A stretch of 64,000 nt of DNA from Vannielia litorea (GCF_018424695.1 NZ_QTNQ01000001.1:186001-250000), one strand, 5' to 3'. Shown: positions 53,203 through 61,980, numbered from the stretch's first letter. The notes: a model not told the origin generated them from the sequence alone. A program made the numbers and translations.

Positions 53203-54261
53203 TCATGGGTGGATTCGGCCGAAATTGCCTCTCTCGTCGAGGAAATTTCCATTTAACCGGTGGACGGACCTCTTGCTCAATCTGTGGACTCGTTCCGCTC
53301 CAGCGTCAATCGTGCGCTTTCCTTTGCCGTTCCGTAGATCCCGCCCATTCGTGAGCCACGGCAATAGTGCGGCACGCCGGAACAGGACGAGGGCGGCCTG
53401 CGGCAGGACCGCGCCGGGCACCAGATCTGCTCCAAAGAGATCGTGCAAGACCACCAGCGTCAGAGCCCGCCAGCACACCGACAGGTGCTGAAGAGGCGCA
53501 GGCCGACCGACGGCCGCACGGGCCTCGTATGGACAATTCCAACCCGGTTCATCGTACCAGAGCGCGAGGACGGGCCGGGCCGCCCCGTCGCGATCGAGCG
53601 GCGCCCACAGAGTGCGAATTGCATGCTCGAGTCGATCGAGACGGCCAGAGTCCCCTCTGACGATTTCGCTGATCTGGCGTTGGAGCTCGAGAACTCCCGC
53701 AGCGAAATCCACCTTCAAAGGGTCCTCTGTCTCCCCTCCCCCGCCGGTCAGAACGGTGTCGCACTTGCGACAGAAGGGACGCAACAGGCCATTCAGCATG
53801 CGAAAAGAAAGCCTCAGGCGGCCGAGACAGGCGGGGCAGCGGTCCAGAAGCATGGTCCGGTGCGTCGGGCAAACCACCTGCTCCGCCAATCGCCAATTCA
53901 CCCGAAGATAGGCGTCCCGACCGGCAGCGACATCCGCATCGAAACAAGCAATACAGCTTGGCACCGTCTCGTTCAGAAACCAATCCTGCGGCTGATCAGG
54001 ATATCGGGACGCCAGTGACCTGCGCCGAAGCCGTTCCGGATCGATCCTACAGGCCTTAGCCCAAAGCCTGAGCAACTCCATATCCGGCACCACATCGTCA
54101 GCCTGCCGCGCGCATGCGTCCCTACCCCCCTGCCCCGCCAGGTACACCACCAGCTCAAGAGGCTCCGCCCCGTAGCGCGCGGCAACCCGCGCCATCCAGG
54201 ACGAAAGCAGTTCGTCCCGGAACGGACGCGGCGCAACTGGCAGTCCGGCCCGCACCATCAT
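53203..54261 (-). CDS. tniQ: TniQ target-selection protein
   Basis: A 352-residue TniQ. LLSSWMARVAARYG is the N-terminal motif; Cys pairs in CIACFDAD, CPTH, CPACLGR and CRKCD are likely zinc ligands. The start overlaps the tniB stop (ATGATG), so the three genes are coupled. The gene ends inside the left transposon end, 13 bases from the TGT terminus, so its last codons overlap the transposase-binding repeats. It guides TniA/TniB to the target. Confidence 0.88.
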   Translation of the reverse strand: MMVRAGLPVAPRPFRDELLSSWMARVAARYGAEPLELVVYLAGQGGRDACARQADDVVPDMELLRLWAKACRIDPERLRRRSLASRYPDQPQDWFLNETVPSCIACFDADVAAGRDAYLRVNWRLAEQVVCPTHRTMLLDRCPACLGRLRLSFRMLNGLLRPFCRKCDTVLTGGGGETEDPLKVDFAAGVLELQRQISEIVRGDSGRLDRLEHAIRTLWAPLDRDGAARPVLALWYDEPGWNCPYEARAAVGRPAPLQHLSVCWRALTLVVLHDLFGADLVPGAVLPQAALVLFRRAALLPWLTNGRDLRNGKGKRTIDAGAERVHRLSKRSVHRLNGNFLDERGNFGRIHP

Positions 54262-55190
54262 GCCCCGACCCGTTGTTGCACGGGCTTTCCCCGCCGCCGA
54301 GCGGTCTGGGTCATCGAGACCAGCGGTAGCACCAGATTGTCGCCAAAACTATCCGCGTCGAGGCGCTCTTTGCCCGATCGGACCGCATCTTCCGCCGCCG
54401 TCTCGATCAGGCGGAAGATGCGCGCCGTCACGCCGGAGGTCAGCTTATGAATCCGCTCTCTGGCCTCCCCGCTGATCAGATCGGATGCCTCGCGCAAGGG
54501 CAGGATGCGTTCGAAACTTTTCAGGAGCCCGGCAAAGGCAGCATCGTTCTGCCAAGGCTTGATATGGAACGCCTCGAAGCGCTCGGCCAGTTGTGCATCG
54601 GTCAGCAGGGCCTGCCGAGCCAGGTCCGTTCCGGCACACACGAGTGGAATCCGCAGGTCATTGGCCAGAAACCGGATCGCATTGAGAAAAATCCGCTGTT
54701 GCCGGAAGGTTCCGGCCAGCATGCCGTTCACCTCGTCGAGAATGATCATCTTCGCCCCGACGGTCCGCAGCAGCGACCGGCAGATATCCTTCTCGCGGGC
54801 GAGCGTGCCGCCTGTCATCGCCGGCGCGCCCATGCTGGCCAGAAGTTCGCGGTAAAGATCGCGCTCGATGGGCTCGGATGGCACTTGCGCAACAACCACC
54901 GGACGGTGGTCAACGCCGGTGATCTGGCTGAATTTCGGCGGGTGGTCGCGTTCAAACTTGCGGACGATCTTGGTCTTGCCCATGCCGGTGTCACCGTAGA
55001 TCAGCAGGCAGGGCATCCGGTCACGCGGCGGATAGGTCAGCAGGTTTTCCAGACGTGCCAGTGCGGCCCCGGACTGATCGAAACCGATCCAACGGTCGGC
55101 CCTGATCCAGGCAATGCGCTCATCATCCGGCAGCGCCGCGAACCGGCGGTAGGCCGGATCGAGATGTGCAAATACGCTGTCCCCGGTCAT
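54258..55190 (-). CDS. tniB: TniB ATP-binding transposition protein
   Basis: A 310-residue AAA ATPase. ATG 55190 overlaps the tniA stop (ATGA) and has GAGG 7 bases upstream, so it is preferred to the ATG two codons earlier. Walker A is GDTGMGKTK, Walker B MIILDEVNGML, and FHIKPWQND and ERILPLREASDL follow as in TniB/TnsC. It regulates target choice and activates TniA. All expected parts are present. Confidence 0.92.
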   Translation of the reverse strand: MTGDSVFAHLDPAYRRFAALPDDERIAWIRADRWIGFDQSGAALARLENLLTYPPRDRMPCLLIYGDTGMGKTKIVRKFERDHPPKFSQITGVDHRPVVVAQVPSEPIERDLYRELLASMGAPAMTGGTLAREKDICRSLLRTVGAKMIILDEVNGMLAGTFRQQRIFLNAIRFLANDLRIPLVCAGTDLARQALLTDAQLAERFEAFHIKPWQNDAAFAGLLKSFERILPLREASDLISGEARERIHKLTSGVTARIFRLIETAAEDAVRSGKERLDADSFGDNLVLPLVSMTQTARRRGKPVQQRVGA

Positions 55191-56833
55191 GACCATTCCT
55201 CAACTTCGAAGCCCGGGTGGTCCCTAAGCACATTCTCGCTGTCCTTGGGCTCCTGTTCGGCTTCCTCAGCTTCGTAGGCTCCTACCCCATCAAGCGCTCG
55301 GTCCCGTCGTTCAGAAATTCGCCTGGCCTCCCGTGTCCTGGTGCTGGCCGCATCAACCAGAGCGCGCTGTTCCTCGATCACTGCGAATATGAGGTCTTCA
55401 TCCTCGAGCGCGCGCCCGCGTTCGCGCAAAATCGCCTGCGCACGGCGATGTTCCGCAAGGGTGATCGAGGGATGGCGCAGGTCCGCAAATCGCACAGGGT
55501 ATCGCTGCCCCTCAGGGCTCCGGACAAAAACTGTGGAGAGATCGCGCGGATCGTAGGACACGCGCAATTGGCGGTCTTGCCGACCCGCCCAGAGGCTCAG
55601 GACATCGTCCCAATACCGCAGGCCGAAGAGATGGATGCCATCGCGGCGCACCATGCGTTCCGTACTCGGCAGGAAGTCGATCCGGAACCCCTCCGGATCG
55701 TATGGCCGGCGCAAAGGTACCTCGCGGCGCCCATAGGCCTCGTTCCAGGCCGCAACTGGCGGAATCCCGAGCGAGCGGTGCCGTTCAGCATGATAGCGGG
55801 TGATTTCCAGCGCCAACCAGTGCTCCAGCTCGTCGAGCGTCATCGCCGATTTGCCCACGGAATCGTAGTCACCGCGGTCCTTGATGCTGCTGAAGGTCGA
55901 TCCGGGCAGCAGGTGGACCGCCCCCATCATCGTGCCGATCAGCCGCTCGATGTGACCGCCGTAATGTGGCGCACCTATCGGCCGGTACTGCAACGAAATC
56001 CCGTGCTCCTCGGCGCCCCGCTTCATCGCTTTTGAGCGGAACTCCTTGGCATTGTCGACGTGAATGGTCTCCGGCAATCCCTCGGCGGGCCAGTCTGCGT
56101 CGATCCCCAAGCTCTCCAGCCAGTCGAATTTGGGCTGCACCAAGTGCTGAATGGCCAGTGCAACCGACAAGGCTGATGGCGGCTCCAGCGTCAGATAGAA
56201 CCCTGCCACCATGCGGCTGGCGACGTCGATAGCAAGGGTCAGCCAGGGCCGTTGCAAAGGCTTCCGATGGACCCGGTCCACCACGATGACATCCACCAAC
56301 GTGTGGTCGATCTGAACCACCTCATAGGCCCGTTCGACCTGATAGCTGCCTGACACCGGGTGATGGCGCTGGCGAGAGGCCTTAGCGCCCTCACGCGCCG
56401 CCATGAGTTCCGCCGGATCTATCGCCGCCACACGGTCCCGCAGCGTGGTCCAGCACGGGGGACGCAAACCCCGCTGACTGCACCGCCTGCGCACCTCCTT
56501 TTGCAGGGCGTTGATGCTCGGCTTCTGGAGGGACTTGTAGAACTCCTCGATCGCCCCCGAAATCACCGCTTCGATCTCGTCAGGCAGCCGGCGGCTGCCC
56601 ATCGGTGTCCCAACCTGAGCCGCCAGCAACGAACTGGCGACCGGGCGCGCCTTGTACGCTGAGATCAACTCGTAGAGTCGGGAGCGCTTGAGGCCAAGAT
56701 CGCGGCAGGCCTTGAGAAATTCGGCACGGTTCGGTGTCGCCTGGCTTGCAAGGCGGCGGATCACAGCTTCCCGCGTAACCGCCTGTTCCCAAGCAGCATC
56801 CTCGACGGCGTTGATGTCTGCTCGATCCACCAT
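55187..56833 (-). CDS. tniA: TniA DDE transposase
   Basis: A 548-residue Mu/Tn5053-type transposase. ATG 56833 (MVDRADINAVED) is chosen over upstream TTG. N-terminal HTH region (about 30-130) with GLKRSRLYELISAYK; the catalytic core shows Asp in VVQIDHTLVD, Asp in IHVDNAKEF and Glu in GGHIERLIGTMM, so DDE is complete; then a Mu-type C-terminal beta-barrel (RRDGIHLFGLRYWDD). It transcribes inward from the right end. With TniB and TniQ it makes a potentially active set. Confidence 0.93.
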   Translation of the reverse strand: MVDRADINAVEDAAWEQAVTREAVIRRLASQATPNRAEFLKACRDLGLKRSRLYELISAYKARPVASSLLAAQVGTPMGSRRLPDEIEAVISGAIEEFYKSLQKPSINALQKEVRRRCSQRGLRPPCWTTLRDRVAAIDPAELMAAREGAKASRQRHHPVSGSYQVERAYEVVQIDHTLVDVIVVDRVHRKPLQRPWLTLAIDVASRMVAGFYLTLEPPSALSVALAIQHLVQPKFDWLESLGIDADWPAEGLPETIHVDNAKEFRSKAMKRGAEEHGISLQYRPIGAPHYGGHIERLIGTMMGAVHLLPGSTFSSIKDRGDYDSVGKSAMTLDELEHWLALEITRYHAERHRSLGIPPVAAWNEAYGRREVPLRRPYDPEGFRIDFLPSTERMVRRDGIHLFGLRYWDDVLSLWAGRQDRQLRVSYDPRDLSTVFVRSPEGQRYPVRFADLRHPSITLAEHRRAQAILRERGRALEDEDLIFAVIEEQRALVDAASTRTREARRISERRDRALDGVGAYEAEEAEQEPKDSENVLRDHPGFEVEEWS

Positions 56834-56954
56834 AGCCAAAACCCACAAAAGAGTGTCTTATGTCCGATAATGAAACTATAATCCGGGAATGAAACAAGAA
56901 CATGAACGTAATAATATCAATACGTTAGTGTCCACTCATGGAACAAGAACGACA

Positions 56955-56982
56955 ATGGAAGAAACACCCGAAAATCAGCCCC
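56955..56982 (+). repeat. Right copy of the 28-bp integrase gene start
   Basis: It directly follows the ACA end of the transposon at 56954 and matches 26 of 28 bases of the left copy (53160-53187). The two differences are single substitutions. Confidence 0.75.
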
Positions 56983-58073
56983 TGGAACCCGAGAAATCGC
57001 GCTCAGCGGCCTCCGACAAGGCAAACGATGCTCAGGCCGACGAGAGAGATCGCTCAAACCGCGATGCGATCGCCCTGCCCTCGCATGTCGCCGGATCCGG
57101 CACCCTCGATCGGTTGGTCGACACCGCCCGCGACTACGCGGTGGCCTCGACGGCCGAGAACACCAACAAGGCCTATTCCGCCGACTGGAAGCAATTTGCG
57201 CGTTGGTGTCGCCTGAAAGGAACGGATCCCCTTCCGCCGTCGCCGGAGATGATCGGCCTCTACCTGACCGACCTTGCGGCACCGACAGGCCCCTCCCCTG
57301 CCCTGTCGGTCTCGACCATTGACCGTCGTCTCTCCGGGCTTGCGTGGAACTATGCGCAACGCGGGTTTGCGCTCGACCGCAAGGATCGCCACATCGCCAC
57401 CGTGTTGGCAGGGATCAAGCGAAAGCACGCACGGCCGCCGGTGCAGAAAGAAGCGATCCTGCCCGAGGACATCCTCGCCATGGTCGCCACCCTACCCTTC
57501 GATCTGCGCGGGATGCGCGACAGGGCCATCCTGCTCCTGGGATATGCTGGCGGGTTACGTCGGTCCGAAATCGTTAGCCTGGATGTCGGGAAAGATGATA
57601 ACCCGGAGTCCGGCGGTTGGATCGAAATCCTCGACGACGGTGCGGTGCTGACGCTGAATGCCAAATCCGGTTGGCGCGAGGTCGAAATCGGCCGCGGCTC
57701 ATCCGACCAGACCTGCCCCGTGCACGCGCTGGAACAATGGCTACACTTCGCGAAGATCGATTTCGGGCCGATCTTCGTGCGCACCACGCGTGACGGCAAA
57801 AAGGCCCTTGAGGCCCGGCTCAATGACAAACATGTCGCACGCTTGATCAAGCGTACCGTGCTCAAGAGCGGCATCCGCGCCGATCTGCCGGAGAAAGACC
57901 GCTTGGCCCTCTTCTCCGGCCACTCTCTGCGCGCAGGATTGGCCAGCTCGGCAGAAGTTGATGAGCGTTACGTCCAGAAGCAGCTCGGACACGCCTCAGC
58001 GGAAATGACACGGCGTTATCAGCGCCGCCGGGACCGGTTCCGGGTGAACCTGACCAAAGCCGCAGGCCTGTAG
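56955..58073 (+). CDS. Tyrosine recombinase / site-specific integrase
   Basis: A 372-residue phage-integrase-family protein. The N-terminal SAM-like domain (about 60-150) is followed by the catalytic domain: Arg in YAGGLRRSEI, Lys in NAKSGWREV, HxxR in GHSLRAG, His in QLGHASAEM and the nucleophile Tyr in RRYQRR. All six residues are present, so it should be active. ATG 56955 is the start of the 28-bp block also found left of the transposon; an in-frame ATG at 56889 lies inside the transposon end. It is convergent with repC. The insertion has replaced its own promoter region. Confidence 0.9.
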   Translation: MEETPENQPLEPEKSRSAASDKANDAQADERDRSNRDAIALPSHVAGSGTLDRLVDTARDYAVASTAENTNKAYSADWKQFARWCRLKGTDPLPPSPEMIGLYLTDLAAPTGPSPALSVSTIDRRLSGLAWNYAQRGFALDRKDRHIATVLAGIKRKHARPPVQKEAILPEDILAMVATLPFDLRGMRDRAILLLGYAGGLRRSEIVSLDVGKDDNPESGGWIEILDDGAVLTLNAKSGWREVEIGRGSSDQTCPVHALEQWLHFAKIDFGPIFVRTTRDGKKALEARLNDKHVARLIKRTVLKSGIRADLPEKDRLALFSGHSLRAGLASSAEVDERYVQKQLGHASAEMTRRYQRRRDRFRVNLTKAAGL

Positions 58074-58097
58074 CCTCGACAATCCGACAGATAGGCA

Positions 58098-59393
58098 TCA
58101 CGCCGCCTGCCCGCTCAACCGGCCATAGAAACTGCGCTCCAGATGCAGCTCCCCTGCCCCGGCCTTCTCGACCATACCGCGCAGATATCCACCCGGTGAT
58201 GCCACTTCGCCCGCCGCGTGCTTGTCAAACACCAAAACAAGCGCTGCTGTCGCGATTTGTGGACCGAGCCGGTCCTGGGCGAGGTTCCAGGCATGCTCTG
58301 AGATGCCGATCATCGGCCTCAACTGCCCGGCAACCCGGTGCAGATCGCCCCAATCCTTCAGGTATCCGCCCATATTGTGCGCCCAAGACGCGAATTCCGG
58401 ACAAGCCTGCATTACGGTGGGCAAATCAAGCGCTGTACCGCGTTTCTTGCCGGTTTCGGTAACCCAATCTTCTAACTCCCTATCAACCCGCTCTTCCGGT
58501 GGCGCATTTGGCACCACACCCGCCGCTTGCTCAGTTTCTGAGCGATTACTGGTTACAGGATTAAGTTGGGTTGTAATTAGTATATGAGGTTCAGAATTGA
58601 CCTCCCTGGGGTCCATTTCTTGAGTCTGTTCAGTGACTTGTTCGTTGGTTTCGATGGCGTTTTCCACAACCTCATCCTCCCGAACTGCCTTGAGGTAGGC
58701 GGCCTCAACGCGCTCCTGAAGCTCCCTGAACCAGGCCAGGAGGCGTTCGAGCGTCTCGGAGGCCACATTGCGGCGTGGCAGGCGGTCCAGAAGCTCCTCG
58801 AAGAAGTTGGTGAACTGTGCCCACGGGCCTCTCAGCGCACCGCTGAGCGCCGCTTCGATCCGGGCACGGATCATGCGCCTTGCAACCGTGACCTGGCGCT
58901 TCAGGCGCTGGCAGAGCTCGCGTTCGGCCTGCAATTCGGCCTGCAGCTGCTCGAACTCCTCGACACGGGCCGACAACGGCGACAGATCGAAGCCGTAAGC
59001 CTCGATGATCACGCCGTCCGCGTCCCGGCGGCCCCAGCGTTTGCCATTCGGGCTGTCTTTGAAGGCGATCACGCCGATCTCCGCCAGGCGCCGTGCGTGG
59101 CGCTTAAGAGCGGAGAGCGAGAAGCCTGTCTGTTCCATCAGATAGGCATTGGACGCCCAAACGATCGGGCGGCGCCCCTCCTCCCAGTCCTGAGCCTGTG
59201 TGAAGGCCCCCAGCGTGTCGAGGAGCAGCATATCGCCGGCTTTGAGGCCGATATGAGCGCCCACGCGCTTCACGGCCACAAAGGCCTGTGTCTTGGGTAC
59301 AGCTGCCTGTTCCCCAGCTTGCGCGTGTTGCTCGGCCACGGCGAGTCCGGCCGTTGCTTTACGCCATCCCGAAGGTTGGTTGATGTTGGACAT
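58098..59393 (-). CDS. repC: Replication initiator RepC
   Basis: A 431-residue RepC of a repABC plasmid. ATG 59393 is used because PSGWRKATAGL then sits where RepC proteins have PFGRR; in-frame ATGs upstream are alternatives. The winged-helix N-terminal half (VWASNAYLMEQTGFSLSALKRHARRL, then GVIAFKDSPNGKRWGRRD) binds the origin, which in this family lies within repC. A long acidic linker (about 260-320) precedes the C-terminal domain, ending HLERSFYGRL. It is downstream of repA and repB; its level is expected to be limited by the ctRNA at 59543. Confidence 0.92.
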   Translation of the reverse strand: MSNINQPSGWRKATAGLAVAEQHAQAGEQAAVPKTQAFVAVKRVGAHIGLKAGDMLLLDTLGAFTQAQDWEEGRRPIVWASNAYLMEQTGFSLSALKRHARRLAEIGVIAFKDSPNGKRWGRRDADGVIIEAYGFDLSPLSARVEEFEQLQAELQAERELCQRLKRQVTVARRMIRARIEAALSGALRGPWAQFTNFFEELLDRLPRRNVASETLERLLAWFRELQERVEAAYLKAVREDEVVENAIETNEQVTEQTQEMDPREVNSEPHILITTQLNPVTSNRSETEQAAGVVPNAPPEERVDRELEDWVTETGKKRGTALDLPTVMQACPEFASWAHNMGGYLKDWGDLHRVAGQLRPMIGISEHAWNLAQDRLGPQIATAALVLVFDKHAAGEVASPGGYLRGMVEKAGAGELHLERSFYGRLSGQAA

Positions 59394-59542
59394 ACCTTCC
59401 CCGTTCTGAGGCATGACTGTCCCAGTCGCTCCATGCGGAGCATCGTTGAATTTTTCCATTTTTTGCCAGCAGACAAAGAAATCCCGTTCGCCCAAAGACG
59501 TTTTTCATTGTTTACCGATTCGCGGGCTGCTAGGATTGTGGT

Positions 59543-59606
59543 GTTAGAACAAATCGCGCCTTGTGCGCAGCAGCCCTCGGGACTTCGGTTTCGAGGGTTT
59601 CTTTTT
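59543..59606 (+). ncRNA. repABC counter-transcribed RNA (IncA-type antisense RNA)
   Basis: In the repB-repC gap, on the strand opposite to repC, there is TTGTTT (59508-59513), 17 bases, TAGGAT (59531-59536), then a hairpin CCCTCG/CGAGGG (59574-59597) followed by TTTCTTTTT. This is the expected promoter and terminator of the small antisense RNA that represses repC in repABC plasmids. Ends are estimated; size about 64 bases. Confidence 0.7.
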
Positions 59607-59645
59607 GTGCCGTCCTCCTTTCTGCTCGTTGCCTCCACTCTGACG

Positions 59646-59661
59646 GTTAACAGCTGTTAAC
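59646..59661. promoter_or_regulatory. parS site 1 (GTTAACAGCTGTTAAC)
   Basis: A perfect 16-bp palindrome fitting the repABC centromere consensus GTTNNCNGCNGNNAAC, 6 bases beyond the repB stop. Two identical copies follow at 60420 and 61965. Confidence 0.88.
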
Positions 59662-59666
59662 CGCCG

Positions 59667-60638
59667 CTATCCTTCGTGGTTTTCTGATTGAAACCGCTCG
59701 AAGGAATCCTGAATGAGCTGGTCCAGGTTTTGGTCCAGCCAGTTTGCGAATTTCGTATTGTCCCCTGCCCTCCTGACGGTCACCGAAAGTCCGGACTTTC
59801 CACTCTTGATTTGAACGCCAGGAAGTGGCGAGCGTTCTTCAATAGAGCGTTCTTGCTTTCCGCGCTTGCCGATCTCTTTGAGCACAAGCTCCAACCGACC
59901 ATCAGATTCCAACTCACCTGATCGGCCCAAAACCCCAAGAGCGGCCTTTTCGGTCAGCTGCTCTTTTTCAAACGCCGTCGCGAGGGTCGTCCATTTCGGA
60001 CGCCCTGCCCCCGGCGCGGCGCCGATCGCTTCACCGACGGCGGTGGGAACCAGGCGGTTGATACGCTCAAGCTGCGACAGGGTGTTCTTGCTGATCGCCA
60101 GGGCCTGGCAAACCTCCGCCCGGGAGTATCCCTGCTCCAGGATCGCTTGCGCAAAACGAACGCGCTCGTAGTAGCTCAGTTCGGCACGCCCGGCATTCTC
60201 GAGCCCCTTAGCCAACAGGGCGTCTGTATCATCGAGCGTACGGATAAGAGCGCGCACCGGGATGCCAAGATGCCGGCAGGCCAGTATCCGTCTCTGGCCA
60301 TAGATCACCTCGAAATGCCCATCGCGTTCCTTGGACGGGCGAAGAAGAACAGGCACCTGCTGCCCGGCCTCGGCAATACTGGATGCAAGATCCTGGATCG
60401 ACTCATGTGGCTCAGTGCTGTTAACAGCTGTTAACTCGATATCCAGCCGGTCCTTGGGACCCCAGGCCAGGATGAGATTTGTATCGATTTCCTGGATACC
60501 GCCAAGCCCCGCGCGAACAGACCCAATCGTCCCTTTGGGCAAGGTCCGATGCGCTCGGTCAGAACCACCGTCTTTCGGAGCCTCTGTTGCCGCTGTAATG
60601 GCGGCCATGATCCCAGTTTTGTTTTTCCCCATTGCCAT
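59667..60638 (-). CDS. repB: Partition protein RepB (ParB family)
   Basis: A 323-residue ParB-family protein. ATG 60638 (MAMGKNKTG) lies 2 bases after the repA stop. The ParB N-terminal domain shows LRPSKERDGHFEVIYGQRRI and GRAELSYYERVRFAQ (box III-like), then an HTH YSRAEVCQALAISKNTLSQL. MGKNKTG at the start is the likely RepA-contact peptide. It binds parS and works with RepA in segregation. A parS copy lies inside its own coding sequence. Confidence 0.93.
   Translation of the reverse strand: MAMGKNKTGIMAAITAATEAPKDGGSDRAHRTLPKGTIGSVRAGLGGIQEIDTNLILAWGPKDRLDIELTAVNSTEPHESIQDLASSIAEAGQQVPVLLRPSKERDGHFEVIYGQRRILACRHLGIPVRALIRTLDDTDALLAKGLENAGRAELSYYERVRFAQAILEQGYSRAEVCQALAISKNTLSQLERINRLVPTAVGEAIGAAPGAGRPKWTTLATAFEKEQLTEKAALGVLGRSGELESDGRLELVLKEIGKRGKQERSIEERSPLPGVQIKSGKSGLSVTVRRAGDNTKFANWLDQNLDQLIQDSFERFQSENHEG
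60420..60435. promoter_or_regulatory. parS site 2, inside repB
   Basis: GTTAACAGCTGTTAAC within the repB coding region, identical to the other two copies. An internal parS is less common; here RepB could also repress its own transcript by binding it. Confidence 0.88.
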
Positions 60639-60640
60639 GA

Positions 60641-61822
60641 TTACCGCCCCCAAGCCTGCTGGACCATCGCCGCAACTTCCGCACCAACCGCGTCCATACT
60701 GGTCTTGGCGCGATCATAGGTCGACCTCGTCATCTCCGACCGCAAAACCTCATAGATCGACATCTTCAGCATGGATGCATCCGCGATCGCTGTGCTACGC
60801 AGGCTCGTCGCCGCCACGACACGATCCTGGAACAGAGCTCGCATCAAGCTCACGATCTGCTGGCTCGGTATGTCACTCGGATCATCGCGTGTGATGAGGA
60901 AGGAAAAGAAGTCATGATCCAGTTTGACGCCCGTATCCTCGATCACACCCAAGTAGGCAGAGGTCATCTCGACGAATTGTTGAGTTGAAGCCAGATCAAG
61001 CATACTCGGCGTCATCGGCACGATGACTGAGGTCGCCGCATAGAGACCGGTCAGGGTTAAAAACCCAAGAGCCGGCGGGCTGTCGATAACCACCACGTCG
61101 TAATTGTTCTCCACGGACCCGATTGCCTGGCTAAGCTTTTCGAAGAAGGCAACGCCACGGCCAGCATTGACCGCGGTCTCGGTTTCAAACTCGCTCAACA
61201 CAAGACGCGCGGGCGCAAGGTGAAGACCTGGGAAATAGGTTTCCACGATGGCCTCGGACATCGGCACCGGATCATCGTAACGTAGCGCGTCGTAAATCGA
61301 GGCGCCCTCGAACTCCAACTCCGTCTGAATCCCACAAAAGCCGGTGAGACTGCCTTGCGGGTCCAGGTCAATCGCGAGAACCCGATATCCGCCTAAAGCG
61401 AGATAGTGGCAAAGATGGATGGCGGAAGTGGACTTGGCTGAGCCGCCTTTGAAGTTCATCAGCTGGATGACTTGGAGCTTGTCTCCCTCGCGGCGACCAG
61501 GAAGGTACTTTCCGGGTGTGCGCGAACTTGCCTCCAACAGGTGGCGGGCCTGCAGAATTTCCGCACCGGTGTAGAATCGACGTCCATTCTTGATGACGTC
61601 TGGCTCTGGCAGGGACCCCTCACTGTGGCATTTGCGCAGGAACTGACCCGTCACGCCGAGGAGCTCAGCAGTCTCTGTTGCGCTGAATAGTCTCAAATTC
61701 TTGCGCTGATCGGGCGCATAAGCCTGCTGAAGATGAGTGGTGAGCGCAGTGTGTAGACGCGCAGCCATCTGGCTTGTAAGTTCGGATTGAGAGGCCGCTT
61801 CGATGGGTGCCGTCTGAAACAT
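60641..61822 (-). CDS. repA: Partition ATPase RepA (ParA family)
   Basis: A 393-residue type Ia ParA. An N-terminal DNA-binding region (about 50-100, TETAELLGVTGQFLRKCHSEG) precedes the ATPase domain with the deviant Walker A MNFKGGSAKST, Walker A' IDLDPQGSL and Walker B VVVIDSPPALGF. The N-terminal part allows autorepression. It is the first gene of repABC, with a candidate operator at 61845 and parS at 61965 upstream. Confidence 0.94.
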   Translation of the reverse strand: MFQTAPIEAASQSELTSQMAARLHTALTTHLQQAYAPDQRKNLRLFSATETAELLGVTGQFLRKCHSEGSLPEPDVIKNGRRFYTGAEILQARHLLEASSRTPGKYLPGRREGDKLQVIQLMNFKGGSAKSTSAIHLCHYLALGGYRVLAIDLDPQGSLTGFCGIQTELEFEGASIYDALRYDDPVPMSEAIVETYFPGLHLAPARLVLSEFETETAVNAGRGVAFFEKLSQAIGSVENNYDVVVIDSPPALGFLTLTGLYAATSVIVPMTPSMLDLASTQQFVEMTSAYLGVIEDTGVKLDHDFFSFLITRDDPSDIPSQQIVSLMRALFQDRVVAATSLRSTAIADASMLKMSIYEVLRSEMTRSTYDRAKTSMDAVGAEVAAMVQQAWGR

Positions 61823-61844
61823 AGTTGCAATTTCTCTGCTCGAA

Positions 61845-61860
61845 TGCGCTTATTTGCGCA
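61845..61860. promoter_or_regulatory. Inverted repeat upstream of repA
   Basis: TGCGCTTATTTGCGCA: 5-bp arms around 6 bases, 22 bases before the repA start. On the minus strand a TTGACT lies further upstream (near 61895). It may be the RepA autorepression operator; this is an inference. Confidence 0.4.
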
Positions 61861-61964
61861 ACTTGACTCTAATGGCAGTGATTCACCCTGCTAAGTCAAG
61901 GATTTTATCCACAGATTGTGCTGCTGAGCCAATGGCCTACAAGGGAAGCCACACGCAATGTGGA

Positions 61965-61980
61965 GTTAACAGCTGTTAAC
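61965..61980. promoter_or_regulatory. parS site 3, upstream of repA
   Basis: A third identical GTTAACAGCTGTTAAC, 143 bases before the repA start, between repA and the DUF736 gene. Confidence 0.88.

Larger units (their letters stand above)
53190..56954 (-). mobile_element. Minimal Tn5053-like tni transposon without cargo
   Basis: 3765 bp holding only tniA, tniB and tniQ. The left end is TGTCGCTTTAGTTTCATGGG (from 53190). The right end on the minus strand is TGTCGTTCTTGTTCCATGAG (from 56954); 19 of the first 24 bases agree. Inner copies of a GTTTCAT-N(2-4)-CGGAC-like motif lie at about 53244, 56857 and 56877. No resolvase or cargo gene is present, and no 5-bp target duplication is seen; the flanks instead carry a 28-bp repeat. 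Confidence 0.75.

Noticed and set aside
53160-53354. A 64-codon frame MEETPEIQP... as a separate small gene
   Set aside because: Only its first ten codons resemble anything (the integrase start); the rest is transposon end and antisense tniQ.
60331-60894. Plus-strand frames across repB and repA
   Set aside because: repA, repB and parS explain this stretch; the frames show no motif.
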